A stretch of 64,000 nt of DNA from Companilactobacillus huachuanensis. GTDB taxonomy: Bacteria; Bacillota; Bacilli; Lactobacillales; Lactobacillaceae. The notes under the pieces were generated by a model. That model was not told where the DNA came from, did not search any database, and worked only from the letters and a program-made list of their open reading frames with translations. Made by a program: the position numbers and the translations under genes. Of this stretch, positions 26,544-34,423 are shown piece after piece. The DNA lies in assembly GCF_005404815.1 (NCBI RefSeq), contig NZ_BJDF01000001.1:203291-267290 (forward strand), given 5' to 3'. Every line of letters begins with the position of its first letter. Positions within the stretch are counted from its first letter, which is position 1.

Positions 26544-26741
26544 ACGAATTACAATACTTTCGAATTTCCGATGTTCCCAAGCGGCTTAGAGTATAAATAT
26601 AATGAATTAAAATAATGATTTCTTAGTAGATCTATTATTACTTAATGAAGAATAATACGATTTTTTGTATATATATGTTCAACTGTTATCGAATAAATTT
26701 CAGTAAATTTATATTAAAATTTCTATATAGAAATATTTAAA

Positions 26742-26781
26742 AATGGCGCTATATTCTGTAATTTCAGAATATAGCGCCATT
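26742..26781 (-). terminator. Terminator of asnA
   Basis: AATGGCGCTATATTCTG and its 17-bp perfect complement surround a 6-nt loop, and T5 follows on the minus strand. It lies 30 bp past the asnA stop. The stretch 26590-26740 holds only AT-rich sequence. Confidence 0.8.
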
Positions 26782-26811
26782 GGTTGTATTTAGGGGAAGG
26801 ATTAATATTTT

Positions 26812-27819
26812 TTAAAGTAAGTGAATACCATTTTCGTCACATTTCTCACGTAGATCTTCTGGCCAAACAGCAGCTTGAACTTCACCAACGTGAGCTTTAC
26901 CAAGCAATAACATACATAGACGTGATTGTCCGATACCACCACCGATTGTGTAAGGCAGTTCACCGTTCAATAATTGTTTGTGGAAAGGCAATGAAGCACG
27001 ATCTTCTGCATGAGCCATCTTCAATTGTTCTCTCATTGATTCTTCGCTGACACGGATACCCATACTTGAGATTTCTAAAGCCTTTTGTAAAGGTTCATAC
27101 CAGAACAAGATATCACCATTTAATTTCCAATCATCATAATCAGGGGCACGACCGTCGTGACGTTTACCACTCTTCATAGGTCCACCGATTTGCATTAAGA
27201 AGACACAGCCGAGTTCTTTACAGATGGCGTCTTCACGTTCCTTAGGAGTCTTGTCAGGCCAGCGGTCTTCGAGTTCTTGAGTTGTTACGAAGTGAATTTC
27301 GTCTGGTAAATGGTGGACAGCTTTAGGGAATTTATACCAAACTTCGTGTTCCATATGTTTCATAACTTTGAAAATTTGACGGACGGTGCTTTCCAAAGTT
27401 TCAGTTGTACGTTCATCTTTAGAAATGATTTTTTCCCAATCCCATTGGTCAACGTAGATTGAGTGAATGTTATCAAGGTCTTCATCTTTTCTGATAGCAT
27501 TCATGTTTGTGTAAATACCTTCGTGCATATCGAAGTGATAACGTTTTAAAGCGAGACGTTTCCATTTGGCCAATGAGTGGACGATTTCAATTGTTTCGCC
27601 GGGGATGCCATTCATAGTGAACGAAACAGGGGATTCGACACCGTTAAGGTTATCATTAAGACCAGTACCTTTTTCGACCATCATTGGTGCTGATAGACGT
27701 GATAAATTCAACTCTTTACCAAATTCGTCTTGGAATGTTTCACGAATATATTGAATAGCTTTTTGTGTTTCTTTAACAGATAATTTTGGATCGTAGTCCT
27801 TAGGTATAATTAAGTCCAT
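26812..27819 (-). CDS. asnA: Aspartate-ammonia ligase (asparagine synthetase A)
   Basis: A 335-residue ATP-dependent enzyme that makes asparagine from aspartate and ammonia through an aspartyl-AMP intermediate. It is related to class II aminoacyl-tRNA synthetases. Characteristic stretches are [36 protein letters not shown] and [18 protein letters not shown]. The start is the ATG at 27819, with AGGAG 8 nt upstream. The longer reading from 27843 runs into the ribosome site. It is controlled by the T-box leader just upstream. Confidence 0.96.
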   Translation of the reverse strand: MDLIIPKDYDPKLSVKETQKAIQYIRETFQDEFGKELNLSRLSAPMMVEKGTGLNDNLNGVESPVSFTMNGIPGETIEIVHSLAKWKRLALKRYHFDMHEGIYTNMNAIRKDEDLDNIHSIYVDQWDWEKIISKDERTTETLESTVRQIFKVMKHMEHEVWYKFPKAVHHLPDEIHFVTTQELEDRWPDKTPKEREDAICKELGCVFLMQIGGPMKSGKRHDGRAPDYDDWKLNGDILFWYEPLQKALEISSMGIRVSEESMREQLKMAHAEDRASLPFHKQLLNGELPYTIGGGIGQSRLCMLLLGKAHVGEVQAAVWPEDLREKCDENGIHLL

Positions 27820-27883
27820 AATAATTTCTCCTTCATCGGTCAATCAATTGATCGCTTTTTTATTGAATAAATGCAAAATAAAA

Positions 27884-28175
27884 AAAGTCTTTCGTCCCAA
27901 TTATTAATTTAATAATAATTGGGACGAAAGACTTTTTCGCGGTACCACCCAAGTTGCCTATATAAAAATAGGCCACCTCAATAAGAGCACAATCATGCTC
28001 CACCGATGGTAACGTACCGGTTAACGTCTGAACTTACTCTGATTACTCATTTTGGCCAGAAACATAAGAAAGTGTTATTCAGATAATCCATTTACTAATT
28101 GGGTTCTCACCATTCCCAACTCACTGTTAGTGTGGAAAATCTTACTCTTCTTTCTCGTCGTTTTTATCTTGTGAC
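27884..28175 (-). promoter_or_regulatory. T-box leader of asnA, specifier AAC (Asn)
   Basis: On the minus strand the leader contains the T-box core TGGTACCGCG (complement of 27938-27947). It is followed by a strong terminator whose 20-bp stem (AAAGTCTTTCGTCCC...) ends in a T run at 27884-27890. Upstream is stem I with the AGTAA/GAA loop-E pair. The specifier just after the GAA is AAC, the asparagine codon, at 28076-28074. Uncharged tRNA-Asn would pair with the specifier and the TGG bulge, favouring antitermination and asnA expression. Confidence 0.92.
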
Positions 28176-28304
28176 ACTTATATTAGCATGTTTTTAAAAA
28201 ATGTAAATAATAAAATTTGAATTTTATTAATTTTGGCATAATTTCTTAGATTGCCTTTAATGTAGGAACCGAGTATAAACAATTCTCAAATTTTCTTTTC
28301 TCAG

Positions 28305-28802
28305 TTAGTGATTGTCCTTTAGTATCAATTCATAGAGTCGTGAATTACGGTTGGGATAAGGATAATCGGCATTGAAATTATCAGGGCTCACCTGTTTGAA
28401 GCCATGATGTTCATAAAAGTAATGTGATCTCGTTTCACCCTCGGGTGTATCAAGAACTAATCGTTTAAAATTTTTCTCTTGTGCAAAGGTTAGTAACTTT
28501 TGATACAATTTAGCACCTAAATGCTGAGGCTGACCACGAAACTCTGGATAGGTGAAAAATTTCTTTAGAACAGCGGTTTGTGAATCGATAGGAAGCAGGG
28601 CGATGGATCCAACAACACGATTGTCATCTAAAGCTATCCAGAAATTACCGGCCTTTTTTTGATAGTAGTCATTAATTTGAAAAATATCATCTTGTTCTGC
28701 CATTTTTATTTTTAGATTAGCTTCAATATTTTGACAATAATTAATTAAATCAACCAATTGAGCCAAGTGCTGGGGATTATTTTGGTAAGATACAATTTTC
28801 AT
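28305..28802 (-). CDS. GNAT-family N-acetyltransferase
   Basis: A 165-residue acetyltransferase. The fold is shown by WIALDDNRVVGSIALLPID, the acetyl-CoA loop FRGQPQHLGAKLYQKLLT (about residue 95), and FYEHHGFKQVS near the C-terminus. The loop is a variant of the usual R/Q-x-x-G-x-G/A. The substrate is unknown. It is divergent from a LysR gene across 112 bp, so that regulator probably controls it. GAGG precedes the ATG. Confidence 0.87.
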   Translation of the reverse strand: MKIVSYQNNPQHLAQLVDLINYCQNIEANLKIKMAEQDDIFQINDYYQKKAGNFWIALDDNRVVGSIALLPIDSQTAVLKKFFTYPEFRGQPQHLGAKLYQKLLTFAQEKNFKRLVLDTPEGETRSHYFYEHHGFKQVSPDNFNADYPYPNRNSRLYELILKDNH

Positions 28803-28914
28803 TTTGAAACCTCATTTCTTAATTGTTGATTTAATTGTAACCGTGGCCTATCTATATGTATAATTGATATTACGAATAATAATTATCAATTAATTTGATA
28901 GATGGGATAAATAA

Positions 28915-29763
28915 ATGGACTTTCGCGAATTAATAACTTTTAAAACTATTTCAGAAACACGTAATTTTTCCAGGGCGGCAGATATTTTAGGCTATACGCA
29001 GTCGACAGTTTCGATGCAGATCAAAAATTTGGAATCGGAATTAGGAACTAAATTATTCGAATATAAAAAACGGCAGGTCATGATTACTGACGCCGGACTA
29101 CAATTGTTGCCAATGGTCGATAAAACTATGGAGAATTTTTCGGAAATCAAAAATTGGAATCAGATGGAAGGCACAGGAGTTTTAAAAATTGCGGCTCCGG
29201 AATCATTGACTATTTCCATGTTGGCTCCGAAATTAAAACAGTTTCAATTATTATATCCTCATGTTCAGATTGAACTTCAGAATGCAACTTGTTTACATAA
29301 CGAGGAAATCTTGTTGCGAGGAGATGTCGATATTGCTTTTATGATGTGGCCTAGTAAGCCTAGTTTGAGATTAATTGATCATGATTTAGGTGAGCAGACA
29401 ATGATTTTAGTGAGCTCTAAGAAACAAACTTTTCAACAACTTTTAAATGATGACCAGGCTAATTTTATTATAAATGAACCTGAATGTTCTTATCGAAATC
29501 AATTTGAAACGTCGCTATGGCAACAACACCAACGACAATTCAAAACGATTAGTTTACCAAGTATCGCTGCCATTAAGTCAGTGGTTATTGGTGGATTAGG
29601 ATTTAGTTATTTACCATTTGAAATGATTAAAGAAGACATTGAACAAGGACGCCTGTTTGTCATTAAAAATGATATTGTTAATCACGTCCATGGACATCTA
29701 TTGACTCGTAAGTACAAATATAAGTCAGAATTGATTTCTGGTTTCGTGAATTTGTTCAAATAA
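28915..29763 (+). CDS. LysR-family transcriptional regulator
   Basis: A 282-residue LysR-type regulator with the N-terminal helix-turn-helix (FSRAADILGYTQSTVSMQIK) and an effector domain from about residue 90 (GVLKIAAPESLTISMLAPKL). It is divergently oriented to the acetyltransferase gene, the usual arrangement for a LysR regulator and its target. GATGGGATAAATAA precedes the ATG, a modest ribosome site. A fragment of a repeat tail begins right at its stop codon. Confidence 0.9.
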   Translation: MDFRELITFKTISETRNFSRAADILGYTQSTVSMQIKNLESELGTKLFEYKKRQVMITDAGLQLLPMVDKTMENFSEIKNWNQMEGTGVLKIAAPESLTISMLAPKLKQFQLLYPHVQIELQNATCLHNEEILLRGDVDIAFMMWPSKPSLRLIDHDLGEQTMILVSSKKQTFQQLLNDDQANFIINEPECSYRNQFETSLWQQHQRQFKTISLPSIAAIKSVVIGGLGFSYLPFEMIKEDIEQGRLFVIKNDIVNHVHGHLLTRKYKYKSELISGFVNLFK

Positions 29764-29822
29764 GTCCAGTTCTTCCGACCAGTTAATGTTATTAATTGAA
29801 TGTAAAAATATTCAATTGCGCA
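29764..29822 (+). repeat. Orphan tail of second-subfamily repeat
   Basis: GTTCTTCCGACCAGTTAATG and the AT-rich stretch up to AATATTCAATTGCGC match the 3' tail of repeat H (30019-30065). It looks like the remnant of an earlier copy directly after the LysR gene. Confidence 0.65.
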
Positions 29823-29830
29823 CGTGTGGT

Positions 29831-30065
29831 GCTAGTTAAATATCCCGTCTACAGAGCTGGGAAATATTCACTAGCTGTGCGGAACGGTTCGAGCCTGGGA
29901 AGCGGTCTCGAACCTCGGTTTGAAGACTTGACATAGTTCGTCAAGTCTCCAAACACGCCCGGTGTTGTAATGGCTAAAGCCATAACAACACTTCCACGGC
30001 ACATAAATATTTCCCAGCTCTTCCGACTAATTAATCGTTATTAATTAAATGTATAAATATTCAAT
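29831..30065 (+). repeat. Dispersed structured repeat, copy H (second subfamily)
   Basis: The core begins GCTAGTTAAATATCCCGTCT. The outer stem is GGGAAATATT with AATATTTCCC. The middle arm is GAAGACTTGAC with GTCAAGTCTCC, and the third arm is ATGGC-TAAA-GCCAT. Every stem differs from copy D, and all but one position still pair. A tail of about 45 bp follows. It lies in sense after the LysR gene. No T-tract terminator is evident behind it. Confidence 0.82.
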
Positions 30066-30220
30066 TACTTTTATATCCGGACCATTTCAAAATACAATTG
30101 ATGCGAATGTTTTTAATTAATTATCAACCAGCACCATACGTAATTGCGCTTATATCTAGGCCATTCTAAGATACAATTGATGTAAATATTTGTAATTAAT
30201 TATCATCCATCACCATATGT
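30064..30220 (+). repeat. Tandem direct duplication, about 78 bp unit
   Basis: Two diverged units (30064-30141 and 30142-30220) share TTATATC, ATACAATTGATG, TAATTAATTATCA and CACCATA in the same order. They follow the tail of repeat H. A similar tail segment is found at 60365-60440. No gene is visible here. The 3' part may contain the promoter of the next gene. Confidence 0.65.
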
Positions 30221-30268
30221 ACTTATAATATATTATGTAGTTACTTATGAAACCATAATGGGGGAATT

Positions 30269-31954
30269 ATGGAGAAAATATTCACTAACCGAAAAATAAA
30301 GCTTTTAATTATTCTGCTATCTTATTTTAGTATTGCCGGTATTATGTATCTTCTGATTCAAAATAAGAGTATTTGGTATGGTGATGACATTTATTATCAA
30401 TTTCAACGTATTCAAGGCATCAGTAAATCGTTGAAACAAGGTCTATTGCCGTCTATTTCAACAATTAATTTTGGAAAGATTGGATATGCGGTCAATATTT
30501 TTTATCCTTGGATTACCTTGGTGCCATTTGGATTGGTATCGTTGTTCAACAGCAATCCAATTTCGGCATTTTATATGGGATTATTTATTTATTTCTTAGC
30601 ATCATTGTTGATCAGCCATTATTCGATGTACGAATTCTCAGGTTCACACTTGCAGGCGGCGGTTTTTACGCTGATTTACAATTTTAGTACCTATCGTTTG
30701 ATTGATTTATTGAGTCGTGCGGCATTGGCTGAATATATAGCAACAATTTTCTTACCATTATGTTTCTTGGGATTCTATGAAACCTTCTTTCGGAATGGTA
30801 AAAAATGGTATCTATTTTCACTAGGATTTGGAGCTATAATTTTGACACACGTACTGACAACTTTTATGACAATGTTAATATTTATTATTTTCTTGTTATT
30901 CAATTTGAGAAAAATTAAACCTTTTAAAGAACATGCTATTGCACTTATAAAGGCCGTTATCACAACTATTCTGATAACCTCAATTTACATAGGGCCATTT
31001 ATTTTGGAAGAATTATTTCAAAAGTTCCCCAAACCAGATCCTCAAATATTGCAAGGCCTGGAGTTAACTAAGTTTCTTAAAGTGACTTTGCAGAGTAACG
31101 CCAGTCGTTTTGTTGAAGGAAATCTCTACAATCCAGGATTGATAGTCTTAGTAATATTGTTATTTGGAATAATTTATTTTGTTAGATTTGATAAATTAAA
31201 TAAGAAAATCTATTTGATGGGATTAGCATTGTTCGTAATGTCGACGAACCTTTTTCCTTGGCATGTTTTACAAAATACACCAATCAGTGTGATTCAATAT
31301 CCATATCGGTTGTTAATATTTGCAACATTGTTTGTAGCAATTAATGGATCAGTAATGGTAAAGGAATTGGTTGAGTACCGAAGCAATAAAGTTCAATGGA
31401 CAGTTGTTGTAGTATGTGGGGCCTTAATGTTAGGTATTTGGGTAGGATCCTTTAGAGCAGCCACAATTAATACGATGATTTCAGATCGACATGGTATGAT
31501 CGACAGCAAAATGATTAAAGAAGACCGAATCCCAGATTCTTATTTGAACCAATATGTTCCTAAAGAGACATTAAATTATTTAGACTCAGTTACAAAACAT
31601 CAGATGTATATCAACAATAAAGTTATTACAGCGGTTCCACGTGATAATCATGGTACTAGCGTCGTCAAAGTAAAGAAATTGCGGCAGGGGGATGATGTCA
31701 ATTTACCAATGATTCGTTATCGACTGTCCCATGTGTCTGTGAATGGTAATCCAGTGCCATTTTGGAAGAGTACTCGAGGAACAATTGAGTTTAAAGTGAA
31801 GCAAAGTGGCTATAAGAATCGTGTTGTAATTTCGTACGGAAGTAATAAATTGTATGCTGGATTGGTTTGTTTAACAATATTAGGATTTTTGATTATTTTG
31901 GGAGATATTTTCTTGCAGAGACGTTTGAAATTGATTGAAGAATTGATTGTATAA
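30269..31954 (+). CDS. Multispanning membrane protein, PTPS-related/GT-C-like
   Basis: A 561-residue integral membrane protein with about 11 hydrophobic segments and a C-terminal soluble part (about 390-530) before a last membrane helix. The first extracytoplasmic loop has WYGDDIYYQFQRIQGISKSL, similar to the acidic loop of GT-C glycosyltransferases. Annotated relatives are called 6-pyruvoyl-tetrahydropterin synthase-related membrane proteins, and they resemble YfhO. A role in transferring sugars to a cell-envelope polymer is plausible but unproven. GGGGGAATT precedes ATG. It is monocistronic and ends at a strong hairpin. Confidence 0.75.
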   Translation: MEKIFTNRKIKLLIILLSYFSIAGIMYLLIQNKSIWYGDDIYYQFQRIQGISKSLKQGLLPSISTINFGKIGYAVNIFYPWITLVPFGLVSLFNSNPISAFYMGLFIYFLASLLISHYSMYEFSGSHLQAAVFTLIYNFSTYRLIDLLSRAALAEYIATIFLPLCFLGFYETFFRNGKKWYLFSLGFGAIILTHVLTTFMTMLIFIIFLLFNLRKIKPFKEHAIALIKAVITTILITSIYIGPFILEELFQKFPKPDPQILQGLELTKFLKVTLQSNASRFVEGNLYNPGLIVLVILLFGIIYFVRFDKLNKKIYLMGLALFVMSTNLFPWHVLQNTPISVIQYPYRLLIFATLFVAINGSVMVKELVEYRSNKVQWTVVVVCGALMLGIWVGSFRAATINTMISDRHGMIDSKMIKEDRIPDSYLNQYVPKETLNYLDSVTKHQMYINNKVITAVPRDNHGTSVVKVKKLRQGDDVNLPMIRYRLSHVSVNGNPVPFWKSTRGTIEFKVKQSGYKNRVVISYGSNKLYAGLVCLTILGFLIILGDIFLQRRLKLIEELIV

Positions 31955-31992
31955 AAAAGATGAGGCAAAACAGGGTCAATTTTCGAGCATTT

Positions 31993-32043
31993 AAACAAAC
32001 AGGCACTGTAATCCGTTTTGGGATTACAGTGCCTGTTTGTTTG
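31993..32043. terminator. Bidirectional terminator hairpin
   Basis: A stem of about 22 bp (AACAGGCACTGTAATCC with GGATTACAGTGCCTGTT) separates convergent genes. Stem and flanks resemble the hairpin at 60280-60318. Confidence 0.75.
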
Positions 32044-32086
32044 AAAACGAAAATGCCACAAGTTTAATGAATGCCTTAGGTTATCG

Positions 32087-32704
32087 TTATGCAATTAGTA
32101 AAGTAACAAAATTGAACAATAATTTTCCACCGTACAAAATGATGATAACCCCACAAACTAAGTTGATAATACGTAAAACTTTAGCATTGAATTTATCCTT
32201 AAATTTGGTAACCACAGCGTTTAACACAATAAACCACAGTGCTGAAGCGATTCCAACTCCAGTGATGAAAATAGGATAACTGTATGATGGCAATGTTACT
32301 TGAAACGCCCCCAGCATCATTGATCCATCAATAATTGCTTGCGGATTGAACCAGATTACAACGAAAGCCGAAGTGATAGTTTTAAAAATTGTCATTTCAG
32401 GTGCGGCTTCGGCACTGATATCTGTCGTTTGTGACCGTAGTAAATTTATCCCCATATAAATTACGATTAAACTACCAACTAAAAGAATTGCCAGTTGCAA
32501 CCATTCGAATTTTTTCATAACGGCACCGATACCGAAGAAACATGAGAAGGCTAAAGCTACGTCGAAAATGATGATAATTAATGTTGTTAAAAGTGACTTG
32601 CGTCGTGTCTGCGTCAGTGCTACGTTGATGACGAAAAGATTTGCCAGACCGATTGGAGCATCGTAAGCAATCCCCATTGTTAAACCTTGTAAAAAGAAGT
32701 TCAT
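32087..32704 (-). CDS. LysE-family amino acid exporter
   Basis: A 205-residue membrane protein with six hydrophobic segments. It belongs to the LysE/ArgO/RhtB family. The N-terminal FLQGLTMGIAYDAPIGLANL matches the conserved first helix (G-x-x-x-G...P-G). It would export a basic or other amino acid. AAAGGGGG precedes the ATG. It is divergent from a MocR regulator across 124 bp that contains direct repeats, so the regulator probably controls it. Confidence 0.88.
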   Translation of the reverse strand: MNFFLQGLTMGIAYDAPIGLANLFVINVALTQTRRKSLLTTLIIIIFDVALAFSCFFGIGAVMKKFEWLQLAILLVGSLIVIYMGINLLRSQTTDISAEAAPEMTIFKTITSAFVVIWFNPQAIIDGSMMLGAFQVTLPSYSYPIFITGVGIASALWFIVLNAVVTKFKDKFNAKVLRIINLVCGVIIILYGGKLLFNFVTLLIA

Positions 32705-32718
32705 GATTAGCCCCCTTT

Positions 32719-32816
32719 ACCAACCAAATAATGTGTTATATATTGACTACAATAACGATTATATCGATATTTAAAAAAGAAGTAACCAACCAAAAAATAA
32801 TTTTTGACCCAACCAA
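32719..32816. promoter_or_regulatory. MocR operator direct repeats and promoter
   Basis: Three direct repeats of ACCAACCAAA lie at 32719-32728, 32785-32794 and 32807-32816 (the last starts with CC). A TTGACT (32743-32748) with GATATT 17 bp later suits the mocR promoter. MocR-type regulators are known to bind direct repeats in divergent intergenic regions. Confidence 0.6.
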
Positions 32817-32828
32817 AAGGAGATAATC

Positions 32829-34277
32829 ATGAAGCGAGTCCGTCCAATTCAAATTGCTTGGAAACCTGATAAGAAAAGTTCGGTTCCAGTTTATCGTCAA
32901 ATTGTGAAATATATGTGTGACAAGGTTGCTAGTGGTGAGTGGATTATTGGCTCGAGATTGCCTTCACAGAGAGCTTTAGCGGAAGTATTCGACGTCAACC
33001 GAAGTACTATTTCAACTGCAATTGATGAGTTGACTTCATATGGCATTATTTCAGGTAAGTCAGGAGCAGGCACACAAATAGTCAGTAATACATGGTCGCT
33101 GATGTTACCAACCAAACCAAGTTGGAAAAAATTAATATCATCAGGTTATTTGCAAGAGAACAATGATCGTATGCAACAGATCAATCGTCTAGAATTTGCC
33201 CCAGACATTATTAGATTAGGGACGGGTGAATTGGATCCGCGATTGTTTCCTCAAAAAATGTGGACCGAAGTTTTGCAGAAAATGAGTGTGGAAATTACAT
33301 CACTCGGATATGCCGAACCACTGGGAATTTTAGAATTACGCCAAGCAATAGTTGAGCATATGAAACAATTCGATATCAACGTTTCAACAAAAAATGTCTT
33401 GGTAACATCTGGTGCTTTACAAGCCTTACAGTTGATTTCTTCTTGTATGTTGAAGGAAGGCAGCACTGTCTTTACTGAGGCACCAACATATTTGAAATCA
33501 TTACAAATGTTTCAATCGGCCGGTTTAAATTTAAAAGGGATTTCAATGGATCAGGATGGAATCGAGTATTGGAAAATTGCTAAGCAGTTTCAACAATCAG
33601 AATCCTCAATTCTTTATACGATTCCGACCAATCAAAATCCCACAGGTATCACGATGAGCAATATCCGACGTCAAGAATTGATGAACTTTTGTATAAAAAA
33701 TAGGTTACCGATTATTGAAGATGGTGCCTATCAAGAATTATGTTTTGATGGTAAACCAGCTTTACCATTAAAGGCCATTGATGATAATGGAATGGTTATG
33801 TATTTAGGTAGTGCCTCAAAGACCCTAGCACCCGGCTTAAGGATCGGTTGGGTAATTGCCTCGGAACCGGTTATTCAACGCTTAGGGGATGCAAAAATGC
33901 AAATGGACTATGGGGCAAGTTCTTTGTCACAGTTAGTGTTTGCAGAGTTTTTACAGAGTGGTAAGTATGATAAATATTTGCTTGACTTAAAACAGACTTT
34001 GAAACGGAGACGCGATAATGCATTATTAACTTTGAAGAAGTATTTTCAAGATATCGCCACTTGGGATGTGCCCATTGGTGGTTTTTACATTTGGCTGACA
34101 TTTAATGAAAACGTTGAAGTCGATGACTTATTTGAACGCGCTTTGGATAAGGGAATCCTTTTGAATCCCGGCGATATTTATGATTTTAAGCATAATCGTT
34201 CTTTAAGATTGTCATTTGCATATGTCACATCAGGAGAATTTAATTCCGCAATGCATAGCATGAGAACAATAATTTAA
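32829..34277 (+). CDS. MocR-type regulator (GntR DNA-binding plus aminotransferase-like domain)
   Basis: A 482-residue fusion. The winged helix-turn-helix of GntR type covers residues 15-85 (PVYRQIVKYMCDKVASGEW, SRLPSQRALAEVFDVNRSTI). The aminotransferase fold type I part follows. The PLP lysine is in GSASKTLAPGLRIGW (about residue 340), and the phosphate-binding surroundings TIPTNQNPTGI are present. Such proteins use PLP as a sensing group and control transport or vitamin B6 genes. Here the divergent LysE exporter is the probable target. CAAAAGGAG precedes ATG by 8 nt. Confidence 0.9.
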   Translation: MKRVRPIQIAWKPDKKSSVPVYRQIVKYMCDKVASGEWIIGSRLPSQRALAEVFDVNRSTISTAIDELTSYGIISGKSGAGTQIVSNTWSLMLPTKPSWKKLISSGYLQENNDRMQQINRLEFAPDIIRLGTGELDPRLFPQKMWTEVLQKMSVEITSLGYAEPLGILELRQAIVEHMKQFDINVSTKNVLVTSGALQALQLISSCMLKEGSTVFTEAPTYLKSLQMFQSAGLNLKGISMDQDGIEYWKIAKQFQQSESSILYTIPTNQNPTGITMSNIRRQELMNFCIKNRLPIIEDGAYQELCFDGKPALPLKAIDDNGMVMYLGSASKTLAPGLRIGWVIASEPVIQRLGDAKMQMDYGASSLSQLVFAEFLQSGKYDKYLLDLKQTLKRRRDNALLTLKKYFQDIATWDVPIGGFYIWLTFNENVEVDDLFERALDKGILLNPGDIYDFKHNRSLRLSFAYVTSGEFNSAMHSMRTII

Positions 34278-34327
34278 TATCATTTTTTCATAAATGTAAT
34301 AGTTTTTTATGGTTTCTTTTCTGAAAA

Positions 34328-34381
34328 TTTACGCAATGTTTACATGGAATCTACAAAAAATCTACAACTTCCCGATATGAT
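34328..34381 (+). promoter_or_regulatory. Four 11-bp-period direct repeats upstream of a -10 box
   Basis: TTTACG (34328), TTTACA (34339), TCTACA (34350) and TCTACA (34361) are each separated by exactly 5 bp. A TATGAT lies 10 bp after the last, at 34376-34381, and no good -35 box is present. The pattern is that of operators bound side by side by OmpR/PhoB-class response regulators (the Bacillus PhoP box has TTAACA-like repeats with similar spacing). Confidence 0.65.
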
Positions 34382-34423
34382 TATAAAGTTATAACTTATA
34401 AAAACTATTAGGAGAGATTCTTT

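Noticed and set aside
26812..27050. Plus-strand open frame opposite the 3' end of asnA (from 26784)
   Set aside because: It is antisense to a conserved enzyme and runs through the asnA stop region without a ribosome site.
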